From positions 1 through 64,000 of IMG/VR virus record IMGVR_UViG_3300013307_000003: DNA of 64,000 bases; one strand, written 5' to 3'. The notes beneath the pieces are model-generated. The model did not search any database, had not been told where the DNA came from, and saw only the letters and a list, made by a program, of their open reading frames with translations. The translations under genes and the position numbers were made by a program. This stretch comes from a virus. Below, in pieces: positions 39,028 through 45,644 of the stretch (the stretch's first letter is position 1; every line of letters starts with the position of its first letter).

Positions 39028-39105
39028 ATTATAGCACATACCTTGACGTTGCGTCAATATGTCAGGTATAATAATTTAACGCAACGTAAAGGTATAATAG
39101 GAGGT
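39028..39105. promoter_or_regulatory. Divergent promoters with two palindromic operators
   Basis: Leftward promoter: TTGACG (39057-39052), 18 bases, TATAAT (39033-39028). Rightward promoter: TTGACG (39043-39048), 18 bases, TATAAT (39067-39072). Their -35 boxes are the arms of a perfect dyad TTGACG-TTG-CGTCAA (39043-39057). A related dyad, TTTAACG-CA-ACGTAAA, follows at 39075-39090, just before a second TATAAT (39093-39098) and AGGAGG. Confidence 0.75.
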
Positions 39106-39351
39106 ATGAAGATCGAAGACACCGTGACAATCACACAGGCGGCGGCGATTATGGCTGTCAGCCGTCAATCCGTCCACAATGCTATCAAAGCTGGCAAGAT
39201 CAAGGTGATGATCGAAATTGCGGGTCGGAAATTGCTTCGGCGTGCTGACGTGGAAGCGTACAAGGCGCGGGCCACCACCACCACCGACGGCGCGAGCGGG
39301 GCACGACGGCAGCGACGACCAGGGCGAGAGGGAGGAGCGGAGAAGTCATGA
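39106..39351 (+). CDS. MerR/excisionase-type HTH regulator (81 aa)
   Basis: Residues 6-50 match the helix-turn-helix of excisionase/AlpA-like proteins: TVTITQAAAIMAVSRQSVHNAIKAGKI, then RKLLRRADVEAY. A basic disordered tail follows (R/G/A-rich). AGGAGG is one base from the ATG. It sits on a divergent promoter with two related palindromes, which suggests autoregulation; excisionase activity is equally possible. Four-base overlap with the next gene. Confidence 0.8.
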   Translation: MKIEDTVTITQAAAIMAVSRQSVHNAIKAGKIKVMIEIAGRKLLRRADVEAYKARATTTTDGASGARRQRRPGREGGAEKS

Positions 39352-39794
39352 TCGACTACGTTTGTTCGATGTGCGGCGCACGCGGCGTAAAACTGTGGCG
39401 GCAGACAAATACTTGCGCGATTGCCATTGATTTACTGTGTGCTCCTTGCGCCTGCATCGATCAGAAAACAAATTTGGTCCCTAACGTAGAGGGCATGATT
39501 GAAAAAGAAGACGGCTGGGTTAGCGATCAATTCCCGTTTCTCGTGCCTGCTGTGCCGACGCCCGACAATGAAACCTATTGGGGATATACTTCCGTGCCCG
39601 AAGACGGTGTTCTATGGTGGAAATCTCTTCCGACGTGGCCGCCGCCAAAGCCGCCCGACCACGCCCGCACGACACTCCAGGCAATCGCCGACGCCGAACC
39701 CGCCACGATCCTCGCACACGGCTACTACGAAGCGCCGTGCGATGGGTGTCGGGAGTTGATCGCGCTGGCGCGGGAGGGGCTTGAGCATCAGTAG
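39348..39794 (+). CDS. Zinc-site protein (148 aa)
   Basis: ATGA overlap with the HTH gene. N-terminal CSMCGARGVKLW ... CAPCACI is a zinc ribbon (Cys near 6, 9, 32 and 35), followed by a P/W-rich middle and a C-terminal helical part (PCDGCRELIALAREG). Co-expressed with the HTH regulator. Function unknown. Confidence 0.7.
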   Translation: MIDYVCSMCGARGVKLWRQTNTCAIAIDLLCAPCACIDQKTNLVPNVEGMIEKEDGWVSDQFPFLVPAVPTPDNETYWGYTSVPEDGVLWWKSLPTWPPPKPPDHARTTLQAIADAEPATILAHGYYEAPCDGCRELIALAREGLEHQ

Positions 39795-39828
39795 AAGGAC
39801 ATTTCCAAATCTCGACTGATTTTGATTT

Positions 39829-40242
39829 ATGGACAAATCAAACACGGACGAGGTTATTGCGCGGCGGCTGTGCGAGCAGAAGTATATTCGAGACTGCGAA
39901 CTCGACTGCTGGCTCCGGTCGCGGGCAGGCGAGACGCTAATTTCCATGAAGCGCGACTACCCTAACGAGTTGCGCCCCGGCAAGTTCTACTACGAGAGCA
40001 CGCTCTATCGGTGGTGCCAGAAGGTTGACCAGGCGATAGCGGACGCGCGGCTCGTGACTGCGCCCGAAGACAAGCCACGCGAGCGAAATCCGTTTAAAAT
40101 TTCGCTCGCGACCGGTTCCCTCGTTCACGAGGCGGACGACGGAACGCCACAAGGCAAAGTCGCGACCGAGGGCAGCTCGTGGAACAGTGAGCGATTGCGC
40201 GTGGTCGGGGCGGTAGACCGTCACAGCCGGAAACGTCTCTAG
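39829..40242 (+). CDS. Protein of unknown function containing a 12-bp DNA palindrome (137 aa)
   Basis: Residues 1-75 are a charged helical domain (DEVIARRLCEQKYIRDCELDCWLRS and SMKRDYPNELRP); the rest is loosely structured. No ribosome site. Its coding DNA includes a perfect inverted repeat at 40078-40110, after which the protein looks less constrained. The 3' end overlaps the minus gene by four bases. Confidence 0.6.
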   Translation: MDKSNTDEVIARRLCEQKYIRDCELDCWLRSRAGETLISMKRDYPNELRPGKFYYESTLYRWCQKVDQAIADARLVTAPEDKPRERNPFKISLATGSLVHEADDGTPQGKVATEGSSWNSERLRVVGAVDRHSRKRL

Positions 40243-40436
40243 ACAATATGCTCTTCGATCATCCACCGCGTTAGATGCTTTCTGACCTCCTCGGTGGGCA
40301 AGGAGCGCAGCCAGTCGTAGAGCGTGCGCGGGAGTTTGATGCTGTAGACCGTGCCGTCGCCGACCGTGCGCGGCCTGCCACCCTTGCGGGCGTTGACTGG
40401 GCTGGTGACGGCGCGGCGGTCCTTAATCTTGCCCAC
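40239..40436 (-). CDS. Small RHH-like DNA-binding protein (65 aa)
   Basis: GTG at 40436 chosen because GGAGGA is 8 bases upstream (a TTG at 40457 is the alternative). Basic GGRPRTVGDG element then strand-helix-helix, TVYSIKLPRTLYDWLRSLP, EEVRKHLTRWMIEEHI, consistent with an Arc/CopG-type fold. Likely DNA-binding regulator. Confidence 0.65.
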   Translation of the reverse strand: MGKIKDRRAVTSPVNARKGGRPRTVGDGTVYSIKLPRTLYDWLRSLPTEEVRKHLTRWMIEEHIV

Positions 40437-40599
40437 TGGTTTGTTCCTCCGCCTCAAGCGCCTTCTGGATCAGCTCTACCGCGCGTTTCGTTTCGGCCTG
40501 TCCGTAGTGGCTAAACACCTGGATAATCGGCGTCCGGGGCATATCTGGCCGCACGAACACGACGCGGCCTTTGATATTGCATAGGATGTATCGCGGCAT
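40423..40599 (-). CDS. Small protein of unknown function (58 aa)
   Basis: ATG at 40599 with GGGAGACA upstream. Strand-rich start (PRYILCNIKGRVVFVRPD) and C-terminal helix (AETKRAVELIQKALEAEEQ). Overlaps the RHH-like gene by 14 bases. Could be its antitoxin- or corepressor-like partner, but no family supports that. Confidence 0.65.
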   Translation of the reverse strand: MPRYILCNIKGRVVFVRPDMPRTPIIQVFSHYGQAETKRAVELIQKALEAEEQTSGQD

Positions 40600-40690
40600 T
40601 GGTTGTCTCCCTGGTAAACTGAGTATGCCCGCTGTCTCCTGGCGGGCCGGGGGCGGCCGGTTCCAGCGGCGCGCCCCGCATACATCCAAC

Positions 40691-41056
40691 CTACTCGTCG
40701 ATCCGCTTGCCGGTGATGTAAATCTGCGCGGCGTTGCCGGGGCATCCAACCATCTCAACAGCATTATTGAGATAGTTAGCGACGTGGACCATATCGTTCT
40801 TGCGCTCACCCTGGGCGTACCCGTCCGGATTGCCATCCTCGAAGAACTCATCGAGTGTGCAGGTGATATTACCGTCGTTCGACCAGTCGGGCGTCCACTC
40901 GCCCCACAGTCGCGCGTCCTGCTCAAACTTGCCCGGTTCGCCCGGAACGCTGCAAATCACTTTGTCGTCACCTACGAGGTACAGGTGCAATAGCCCTGCG
41001 TTGTCCTCGTACAGTCGCACGGTCTCAGTCGCGGTGGTGATTGTGGGTGCGATCAT
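40691..41056 (-). CDS. Acidic beta-rich protein (121 aa)
   Basis: GAAGAGGAGATT precedes the ATG. Strands (VRLYEDNAGLLHLYLVGDDKVICSV) and an acidic middle (WTPDWSNDGNITCTLDEF); ends in a short helix. First gene of an operon with a promoter at 41156-41128 in a perfect inverted repeat. Function unknown. Confidence 0.7.
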   Translation of the reverse strand: MIAPTITTATETVRLYEDNAGLLHLYLVGDDKVICSVPGEPGKFEQDARLWGEWTPDWSNDGNITCTLDEFFEDGNPDGYAQGERKNDMVHVANYLNNAVEMVGCPGNAAQIYITGKRIDE

Positions 41057-41127
41057 CTTCGTAATCTCCTCTTCGTCGCGGCGATCGCGGTTCCAGCGCG
41101 GCTCGCCTGTGTGTTTGTGATAGGTTA

Positions 41128-41174
41128 ATTTTACAATACCTAGTACCGGTTGTCAAGGGGTAAAACTAGGTATT
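41128..41174 (-). promoter_or_regulatory. Leftward promoter in a perfect 10-bp inverted repeat
   Basis: TTGACA (41156-41151), 17 bases, TAAAAT (41133-41128) on the minus strand. AATACCTAGT (41135-41144) and ACTAGGTATT (41165-41174) flank the -35, extendable to TTACAATACC/GGTATT-TT-GTAA. A repressor binding this dyad would block the operon. Confidence 0.7.
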
Positions 41175-41213
41175 TTGTAAAAAACTGAAAAATAGTTACA
41201 AAAAACCGAGCAC

Positions 41214-41243
41214 TTGACAAAATTGAACTGCTTGCAGTAGAAT
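41214..41243 (+). promoter_or_regulatory. Rightward promoter for the small RNA
   Basis: TTGACA (41214-41219), 18 bases, TAGAAT (41238-41243). The -10 is straddled by a direct repeat TTGCAGT (41233-41239 and 41243-41249). Confidence 0.7.
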
Positions 41244-41249
41244 TGCAGT

Positions 41250-41322
41250 GGAGATAGTTGCGTCTCACACCTTTGCACAGAGCAGGCTCGCCATCCATTG
41301 TGGAGGCGAGCCTGTTTTCTTT
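41250..41322 (+). ncRNA. Candidate small RNA (about 73 nt)
   Basis: A strong promoter ends 7 bases before 41250 and a strong intrinsic terminator ends at 41322, with no open frame between. The RNA is transcribed into a minus-strand operon region with no + strand gene for 2.6 kb. The terminator loop contains CCATTGTGG; its complement ACAATGGA spans the start codons at 43909 and 37670. Target assignment is speculative. Confidence 0.6.
41283..41322 (+). terminator. Intrinsic terminator of the small RNA
   Basis: Perfect 10-bp stem CAGGCTCGCC (41283-41292) / GGCGAGCCTG (41305-41314) followed by TTTTCTTT. Inner TCCA/TGGA can extend the stem. No T-tract on the other strand, so it acts rightward only. 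Confidence 0.8.
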
Positions 41323-41499
41323 GTCCGCCTTCCTTCCACCCCACTCCCGTCGCCTGTCTCCCGACGGCTCTAAAAGCGGCCGCGCTCGGTTTACTCCTTT
41401 CCGGGTGCGGTCGCTTTCTTTTTCTCAGGGTGTGGGTGAGTAGATCAGGATTAGTGTTGCGCCGTTGTTGGTCTCGGCGTAGACGCGGACCGGATCAAT

Positions 41500-41742
41500 T
41501 TACTTGTTGAATTCTGCGTGTACCTGTTCCGCGACGTAATCCGCGTAAAGCCGGAACATGCGCGGATCATCCTTGATCGTCGTCAGCACGCGAACAACCT
41601 CCAGGCTTTCGCGCTGTTCCCTGGCGAGCGTCGTGCCTTCGTGGTTGCAGAGCTGTGCGATCTGGTTTAGCTTGATCGTCATTTCGGCGAATACCGGACT
41701 GTTGCTGATGGCGTGTTGGATGTGGAGTGGTATCTCGTTCAC
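41500..41742 (-). CDS. Small helical protein (80 aa)
   Basis: GTG at 41742 overlaps the micro-ORF stop (GTGA), and AAAGGAGA lies within that micro-ORF. Helical (ALLHIQHAISNS-type start, IKLNQIAQLCNHEG, REQRESLEVVRVLTTIKDD). After its TAA the same frame continues open for 24 codons. Function unknown. Confidence 0.65.
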   Translation of the reverse strand: MNEIPLHIQHAISNSPVFAEMTIKLNQIAQLCNHEGTTLAREQRESLEVVRVLTTIKDDPRMFRLYADYVAEQVHAEFNK

Positions 41743-41813
41743 GGCGTGTCTCCTTTCGCGCCGAACACGACGCAGAGCAGCAGGAGGAGGCAGGCGAGGG
41801 CGGTGAGGATCAT
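41739..41813 (-). CDS. 24-residue membrane peptide
   Basis: Its ATG overlaps the upstream stop (ATGA) and its TGA overlaps the next GTG (GTGA), filling the gap exactly. The peptide MILTALACLLLLLCVVFGAK is one hydrophobic helix. It may be a tiny membrane protein, and it also carries the next gene's ribosome site. Confidence 0.5.
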   Translation of the reverse strand: MILTALACLLLLLCVVFGAKGDTP

Positions 41814-42127
41814 GGCGCACCTGTCGCCTTTCGGATCGCGTCGTTTGCGTCGTCCAGCGCCTTGATTGTTTCCGGCGAAAGTTCGTCTTCGTTTACGTCC
41901 GGGCAGTTCACGAGGCGACGAAGGGCAGCGAGCAGTTCCGGGGCCGCAGCAAGCAGCCGACCGTTCGCCTCAGCGTCAATCCTCGTGCGATCCAGCGCGG
42001 ATGTGTGAACGGCAGCGATAATCAACCCGTTCTTTCGGATGACGTGCTTATCGTAGTATTTGCGCGATGCGTCGTTTTGCCAGGGTCCGGGTGTTGGCGT
42101 GCTGACTGGTTGTTGAGTGCGTGCCAT
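41810..42127 (-). CDS. Conserved phage protein, PGPW / AAPELL type (105 aa)
   Basis: Shows the pattern of a very common small phage protein: TPGPWQNDASRKYYDKHVIRK, IIAAVHTSALDRTRIDAEANGRLLAAAPELLAALRRLV. That family is ubiquitous in temperate phages and has no established function. GAAAGGACA precedes the ATG. Confidence 0.85.
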   Translation of the reverse strand: MARTQQPVSTPTPGPWQNDASRKYYDKHVIRKNGLIIAAVHTSALDRTRIDAEANGRLLAAAPELLAALRRLVNCPDVNEDELSPETIKALDDANDAIRKATGAP

Positions 42128-42218
42128 AATGTTCTGTCCTTTCTTGACGGGAGGGACGAGGTGCGGCCGGGGGAACTGTGCAGGTTCTTACCGGCCATTA
42201 CTTTGAGTGTGTGACTTA

Positions 42219-42572
42219 CTATCTGCGATAGATCACGGTTTGCGTACCGTTAAATCGATAATTGCGGAATGTGCCTTCCCAGCGAAATACTGCGCCTTCA
42301 GGCAGGGATCGGTCGTCGAATACAAATTCGTTCATGGCGTCGAACAGCCACGGGCTATCGGGCAACTCGCCAAAGTCGCTATCAATGATGGTCATGTCGC
42401 CGTACACTGTGAGCGTGAACACGATGTAGCCACGATAAGTCTTGTTTTGTTCAGGTGCAAGGTGGCCCCAAGTGTTCTTGTGGGCAATACGACGGTTTTC
42501 TAGTTCTACCGGCGCGAACGCAGTGCCCATGTAGTTGCATGGGTCATAGGCCACTGAATTGAGTACTCCCAT
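42219..42572 (-). CDS. Protein of unknown function (117 aa)
   Basis: ATG at 42572 with GGGAGGTT close upstream. Beta-rich with aromatics (KTYRGYIVFTLTVYGDMTIID and AVFRWEGTFRNYRFNGT). No membrane segment. Unrecognised. Confidence 0.7.
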   Translation of the reverse strand: MGVLNSVAYDPCNYMGTAFAPVELENRRIAHKNTWGHLAPEQNKTYRGYIVFTLTVYGDMTIIDSDFGELPDSPWLFDAMNEFVFDDRSLPEGAVFRWEGTFRNYRFNGTQTVIYRR

Positions 42573-42682
42573 TATAAACCTCCCTCGTTGTCTGTGCAAT
42601 GCGGATGTACCAGGGTTAAAACCCGCAGGCCGGTCGCGAACACGGCGTGGAAGTCGTTGGCTTCGTGTGCGGGTGGGCGTGT

Positions 42683-42982
42683 CTACTCCCACATAGCAGC
42701 AGAACATGAGATAGCGTGTTCGCCGCGTCCTAGAATGTCTGCTAGAGGCTCAGGAACGACATGCTGAACTGATCTCCATGCGGTATCGGGCAACAGGTGC
42801 TCTAACTGTTTCGGCCCGGTGAATTCGTAAATCGCATCGAAGTCGAATTGGTTGTACGGCTTGCCAGTGAAGGTCACGACTTCGCGCTGGTCTGTCCAAT
42901 TACCGCAACAGTCTTTTGTCTGTTCCTTCACGCCGACATAAGCGCGGTCTTTGTAGAAGCGTGCAACCAGTTTCATGCTCAT
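42683..42982 (-). CDS. Protein of unknown function (99 aa)
   Basis: ATG at 42982 with AAAGGA 9 bases upstream; an in-frame ATG at 43021 lacks a ribosome site. Strand-rich basic N-terminus (MSMKLVARFYKDRAYVGVKEQ), C-C-G-N-W, and a helical end. The 186-base gap upstream holds an 11-codon frame with its own strong AAGGAGAT site (43078-43043). Confidence 0.7.
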   Translation of the reverse strand: MSMKLVARFYKDRAYVGVKEQTKDCCGNWTDQREVVTFTGKPYNQFDFDAIYEFTGPKQLEHLLPDTAWRSVQHVVPEPLADILGRGEHAISCSAAMWE

Positions 42983-43168
42983 TGTTCGTTTCCTTTCGTG
43001 TTTAGCGAGCGGAGGTGTCATTCTCTGACGGCGGTAACAGTCTTAGATGTGGCAACAAACGCCGTTCGTGCTTGCCATTGTCTCTATCTCCTTGTGTATT
43101 CGATGCGTACGATAAACCAGCAGGCAGGCAGCGAACCTGCAATCCATCCTCTGTCTGCTAGTGGCAAG

Positions 43169-43426
43169 CTATACTTCGCGTTCTGCGCAGAACCGTTCGT
43201 ATTCTCGCTCGCGAATAAGATGTTCGTGCTGATACTCTACGATGCGTTCCCAGTCCCAGGTTTGCGCGTGGATGTACGAGCCTAGTTGCTCGCTCGCAAT
43301 GATCGAATGATAGAGCATTCCTACATTGTCCGCGTCAACTGTCTGAGCGAGTATCACGACCTGCCCAGTGGCAAACTTCTGTTCGTGGATAACATCCATT
43401 GTTTCGTGGATCTGCTGAATGGTCAT
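43169..43426 (-). CDS. Small protein of unknown function (85 aa)
   Basis: GAACGGAGAAG precedes the ATG. Helical with H/E/Q/R (IQQIHETMDVIHEQKFATG and WERIVEYQHEHLIREREYERF). It is the first gene of an operon whose promoter lies about 210 bases upstream, leaving a leader of about 200 bases (43427-43630) in which I see no gene. Confidence 0.7.
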   Translation of the reverse strand: MTIQQIHETMDVIHEQKFATGQVVILAQTVDADNVGMLYHSIIASEQLGSYIHAQTWDWERIVEYQHEHLIREREYERFCAEREV

Positions 43427-43636
43427 TGCGCTTCTCCGTTCAATTCGTTTAGCTCAAAAGAGTTTGTCCGGTTGCAGTCGATGCCTGTAAATGCGTGAGC
43501 GTAACAGGGTGTCCGCCGGTGCTATCTTTTTGTTGCTAGGTGGGGGAAACTCACATCCGGCTTTTCCTGCTTGGTAACAGGTAGAGGTTGGTACCGTTCC
43601 GGGATGTCTCTGTATTCAGTTCGTTCTTACATCTAC

Positions 43637-43665
43637 AGTATACGCTATCTGTTAGCGTGTGTCAA
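43637..43665 (-). promoter_or_regulatory. Leftward promoter with CTAACAGATAG element (copy 1)
   Basis: TTGACA (43665-43660), 17 bases, TATACT (43642-43637). CTAACAGATAG (43655-43645) lies between the boxes and recurs in the same place in the promoter at 43960-43932. Confidence 0.8.
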
Positions 43666-43705
43666 GACATATTTTGTCTACATGTAGAAAATAGTTGAAA
43701 AAAAC

Positions 43706-43909
43706 CTAGGTGGTCTCTTCGGCCGCTTCGCGCGCTCGCCGTGCCGCTTGCGCTGCCTTCATCTTGGCGCGCGTCTCGGCGCTGAATACGCGGCCACGTT
43801 GGAGATCAGCAGAAGCGCGTCCGTTGTCGGCGCTCTGTTTCTTCTTCTTCTCGGATGTTCGCGATCCGAGGATAGACATCACTTCGCGGATTTTCTCGGT
43901 TTCGTCCAT
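43706..43909 (-). CDS. Basic protein with NUMOD3-like segment (67 aa)
   Basis: GGAGG 10 bases before the ATG. Acidic N-terminal helix (DETEKIREVMSILGSR), K-rich hinge, then GRVFSAETRAKMKAAQAARR, which matches the K/R-x-x-S-x-E-T-R-x-K-M-x-x-A type seen in NUMOD3 DNA-binding helices of homing endonucleases. Its own promoter (43960-43932) makes it a good regulator candidate, possibly acting on the shared promoter element. Confidence 0.7.
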   Translation of the reverse strand: MDETEKIREVMSILGSRTSEKKKKQSADNGRASADLQRGRVFSAETRAKMKAAQAARRAREAAEETT

Positions 43910-43931
43910 TGTCGATAATCCTCCGTATAAG

Positions 43932-43960
43932 AGGATACACTATCTGTTAGGGTTTGTCAA
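43932..43960 (-). promoter_or_regulatory. Leftward promoter with CTAACAGATAG element (copy 2)
   Basis: TTGACA (43960-43955), 17 bases, TATCCT (43937-43932), with CTAACAGATAG (43950-43940) between. Aligned with copy 1, only a few positions differ. It lies 11 bases from the divergent gene at 43971. Confidence 0.8.
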
Positions 43961-43970
43961 ATAATGAGGG

Positions 43971-44675
43971 ATGGGTAATACCGTGGGAGACCTGGCGATA
44001 GCCGTGCAACAGTCTATGTCACAACAGACACCCGGTGTCAATCGGATGTGTACAGCAAAGTCAAAACGCCACGGAGGACCGTGCGGACGACCCGCGATGA
44101 TAGGCAAGTCGGTCTGCTATCACCACGGCGGAAGGTCGCCTGGCGGTATCGCATCTGCTACCTATAAACATGGTGGCAGTAGCAAGTTCATTCCGGCTAG
44201 ACTGCAGGACAGCTACCGCGAATCGATGAACGATCCGAACATCCTTTCGCTCACATCTGCTATTGCTCTGCTTCAGGCACGCTTCTGGGATGTACTATCC
44301 GCCACTTCACAAGAGGAGAGTGGAGCGCTCTGGCAAGCCCTTCACGACCACGCACAGACCTACCGTAACGCCTTTGGCAAGGATGCAGCACAGACGCGCG
44401 AACGCGCCTTAAATGCCATCCTGGATGCGATAGACGCAGGATACAACGAACGGGCTGCCTGGCAGGAGTTACGCCAGATAACGCAGGAAATACGGCTGCT
44501 GAAGGAGAGCGAGCGGAAACACCTCGTAGACAGCCAGCAAATGATAAGCGTACAGCAGGCAATGGTTATGCTCGGCGCGGTAACTCACATCATACGTACG
44601 CACGTGACGGACCCCAAAGCCCTTGACGGCATCAGTCGCGAGCTTGCGCAACTGGTCAACGCCCCTCCAAAGTAG
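43971..44675 (+). CDS. HGG-motif zinc protein, probable small terminase-associated (234 aa)
   Basis: Residues 26-60 contain C-(10)-G-G-P-C-G-R-P-A-M-(5)-C-Y-H-H-G-G-R-S-P-G-G, the Cys/His knuckle typical of a phage family often found just before the large terminase. The C-terminal 150 residues are helical (LQARFWDVLS, AALHDHAQTYRNAFGKDAA-type, EIRLLKESERKHL). Position and helical build suit a small terminase subunit or its adaptor, but a canonical DNA-binding HTH is not seen. Confidence 0.7.
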   Translation: MGNTVGDLAIAVQQSMSQQTPGVNRMCTAKSKRHGGPCGRPAMIGKSVCYHHGGRSPGGIASATYKHGGSSKFIPARLQDSYRESMNDPNILSLTSAIALLQARFWDVLSATSQEESGALWQALHDHAQTYRNAFGKDAAQTRERALNAILDAIDAGYNERAAWQELRQITQEIRLLKESERKHLVDSQQMISVQQAMVMLGAVTHIIRTHVTDPKALDGISRELAQLVNAPPK

Positions 44676-45104
44676 GCAGACACACGTCTGTAGTTATCAC
44701 GTGTGCGCAACGTCCGATAATAAACGGTATGTTACGTAGTCTAGTACCGACCAGTCCTGACAGTAGACGCGTGGCTGCAAGTCAGGACCCCTACCCGGTA
44801 CCCGTGGCGTCATGAACGGCGAGGGGGTAGGCGATGGTGGGAAAGCACCCCCAAAAAAGTCGCGGTAATTTTTCGGTCGAGGTTGGATCGTAAATACGGC
44901 GATGGTGGCGGATTAGTACCACCTTGGGAATTCTGTTCTGCCTATGTATTAGAGAGTTAATATACTAATACAGTGTAGATAGCGCGCGTGCGCGTTTTAG
45001 AACGTTAGAAAAGTGTTCAGACTCTGAACAGAGTTTGGGTAAAGAAACAACGAGAGCCGATCCTTTTGCGGAGGATCGGCTCTTATAACGTGAAGGAGGT
45101 TGCA
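44676..45104 (+). other. Noncoding, highly structured stretch; candidate packaging site or leader
   Basis: No gene in 429 bases. It contains GTCCTGAC/GTCAGGAC (about 44753-44787), CCTACCC/GGGTAGG, GGTG/CACC, the alternating GCGCGCGTGCGCG with TTTT (44981-45000), a TGTTCAG-ACT-CTGAACA hairpin (45014-45030) and the terminator at 45053. A weak promoter (TTGGGA-N17-TATTAG near 44925) is possible. It lies between the HGG protein and the terminase block, where pac/cos sites usually are. Confidence 0.5.
45053..45088 (+). terminator. Terminator-like hairpin before the head operon
   Basis: Perfect 11-bp stem AGAGCCGATCC (45053-45063) / GGATCGGCTCT (45073-45083) with a 9-base loop and a short TTATAA. 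It stands 5-10 bases before the AAGGAGGT of the next gene, so it may also affect translation. Confidence 0.6.
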
Positions 45105-45644
45105 GTGCTGGCTACAACGACCGACGGTTCAAGTGTACCTGCTATGGGTTTGCGTGTCAAGAATGTAATCGTGGATGCGCTGACGGGTCACGCTGTCCGT
45201 GTTCACGAGATCGGGATGAGTGTTTCGTCGGAGAGTTCTGACGAAGAGGTGTTTGCGGCGATAAGCGCGGTGCGTGACGTGGAGGCTCAGACGCGGCTCC
45301 GGTCCTGCTTCTGCCAGGGAGACGCCTACAGCCAGGCGCGCAGGCGTTCTGGGAATGAAATCCAGTTTGCGAAGGCTTTCAAGCGGAAGTTCGGGTCGAA
45401 GGTCTTCAACGACGTTCGGCGATGTGGGTGGGTCGCCGAGAAGTGGCCGATCGGCAAGCGTCGTGCAGACAAGAGTTGGAACTGGCACATCAAGACGCCG
45501 CCGGACGGACCCGCGAAGCCTGACAAGCAGCGACCGGATATTCCGCTCAAGGTGGTCGAAACGCTGGAAGTCGAGGGTGTCTGGGAGGTTCGGCTTGTGG
45601 ATGATTACGGGCGGCGGTATGTCGGGAAAGTGGTGGCGGAATGA
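45105..45644 (+). CDS. Protein of unknown function, first gene of the head operon (179 aa)
   Basis: GTG at 45105 chosen for AAGGAGGT just upstream; longer in-frame starts would lie inside the terminator hairpin. A beta N-terminal half (GLRVKNVIVDALTGHAVRVHE) and a basic central segment with N-E-I-Q-F-A-K-A-F-K-R-K-F-G and WVAEKWPIGKRRAD, then a beta end. Unrecognised; overlaps the next gene (ATGA). Confidence 0.7.
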   Translation: MLATTTDGSSVPAMGLRVKNVIVDALTGHAVRVHEIGMSVSSESSDEEVFAAISAVRDVEAQTRLRSCFCQGDAYSQARRRSGNEIQFAKAFKRKFGSKVFNDVRRCGWVAEKWPIGKRRADKSWNWHIKTPPDGPAKPDKQRPDIPLKVVETLEVEGVWEVRLVDDYGRRYVGKVVAE

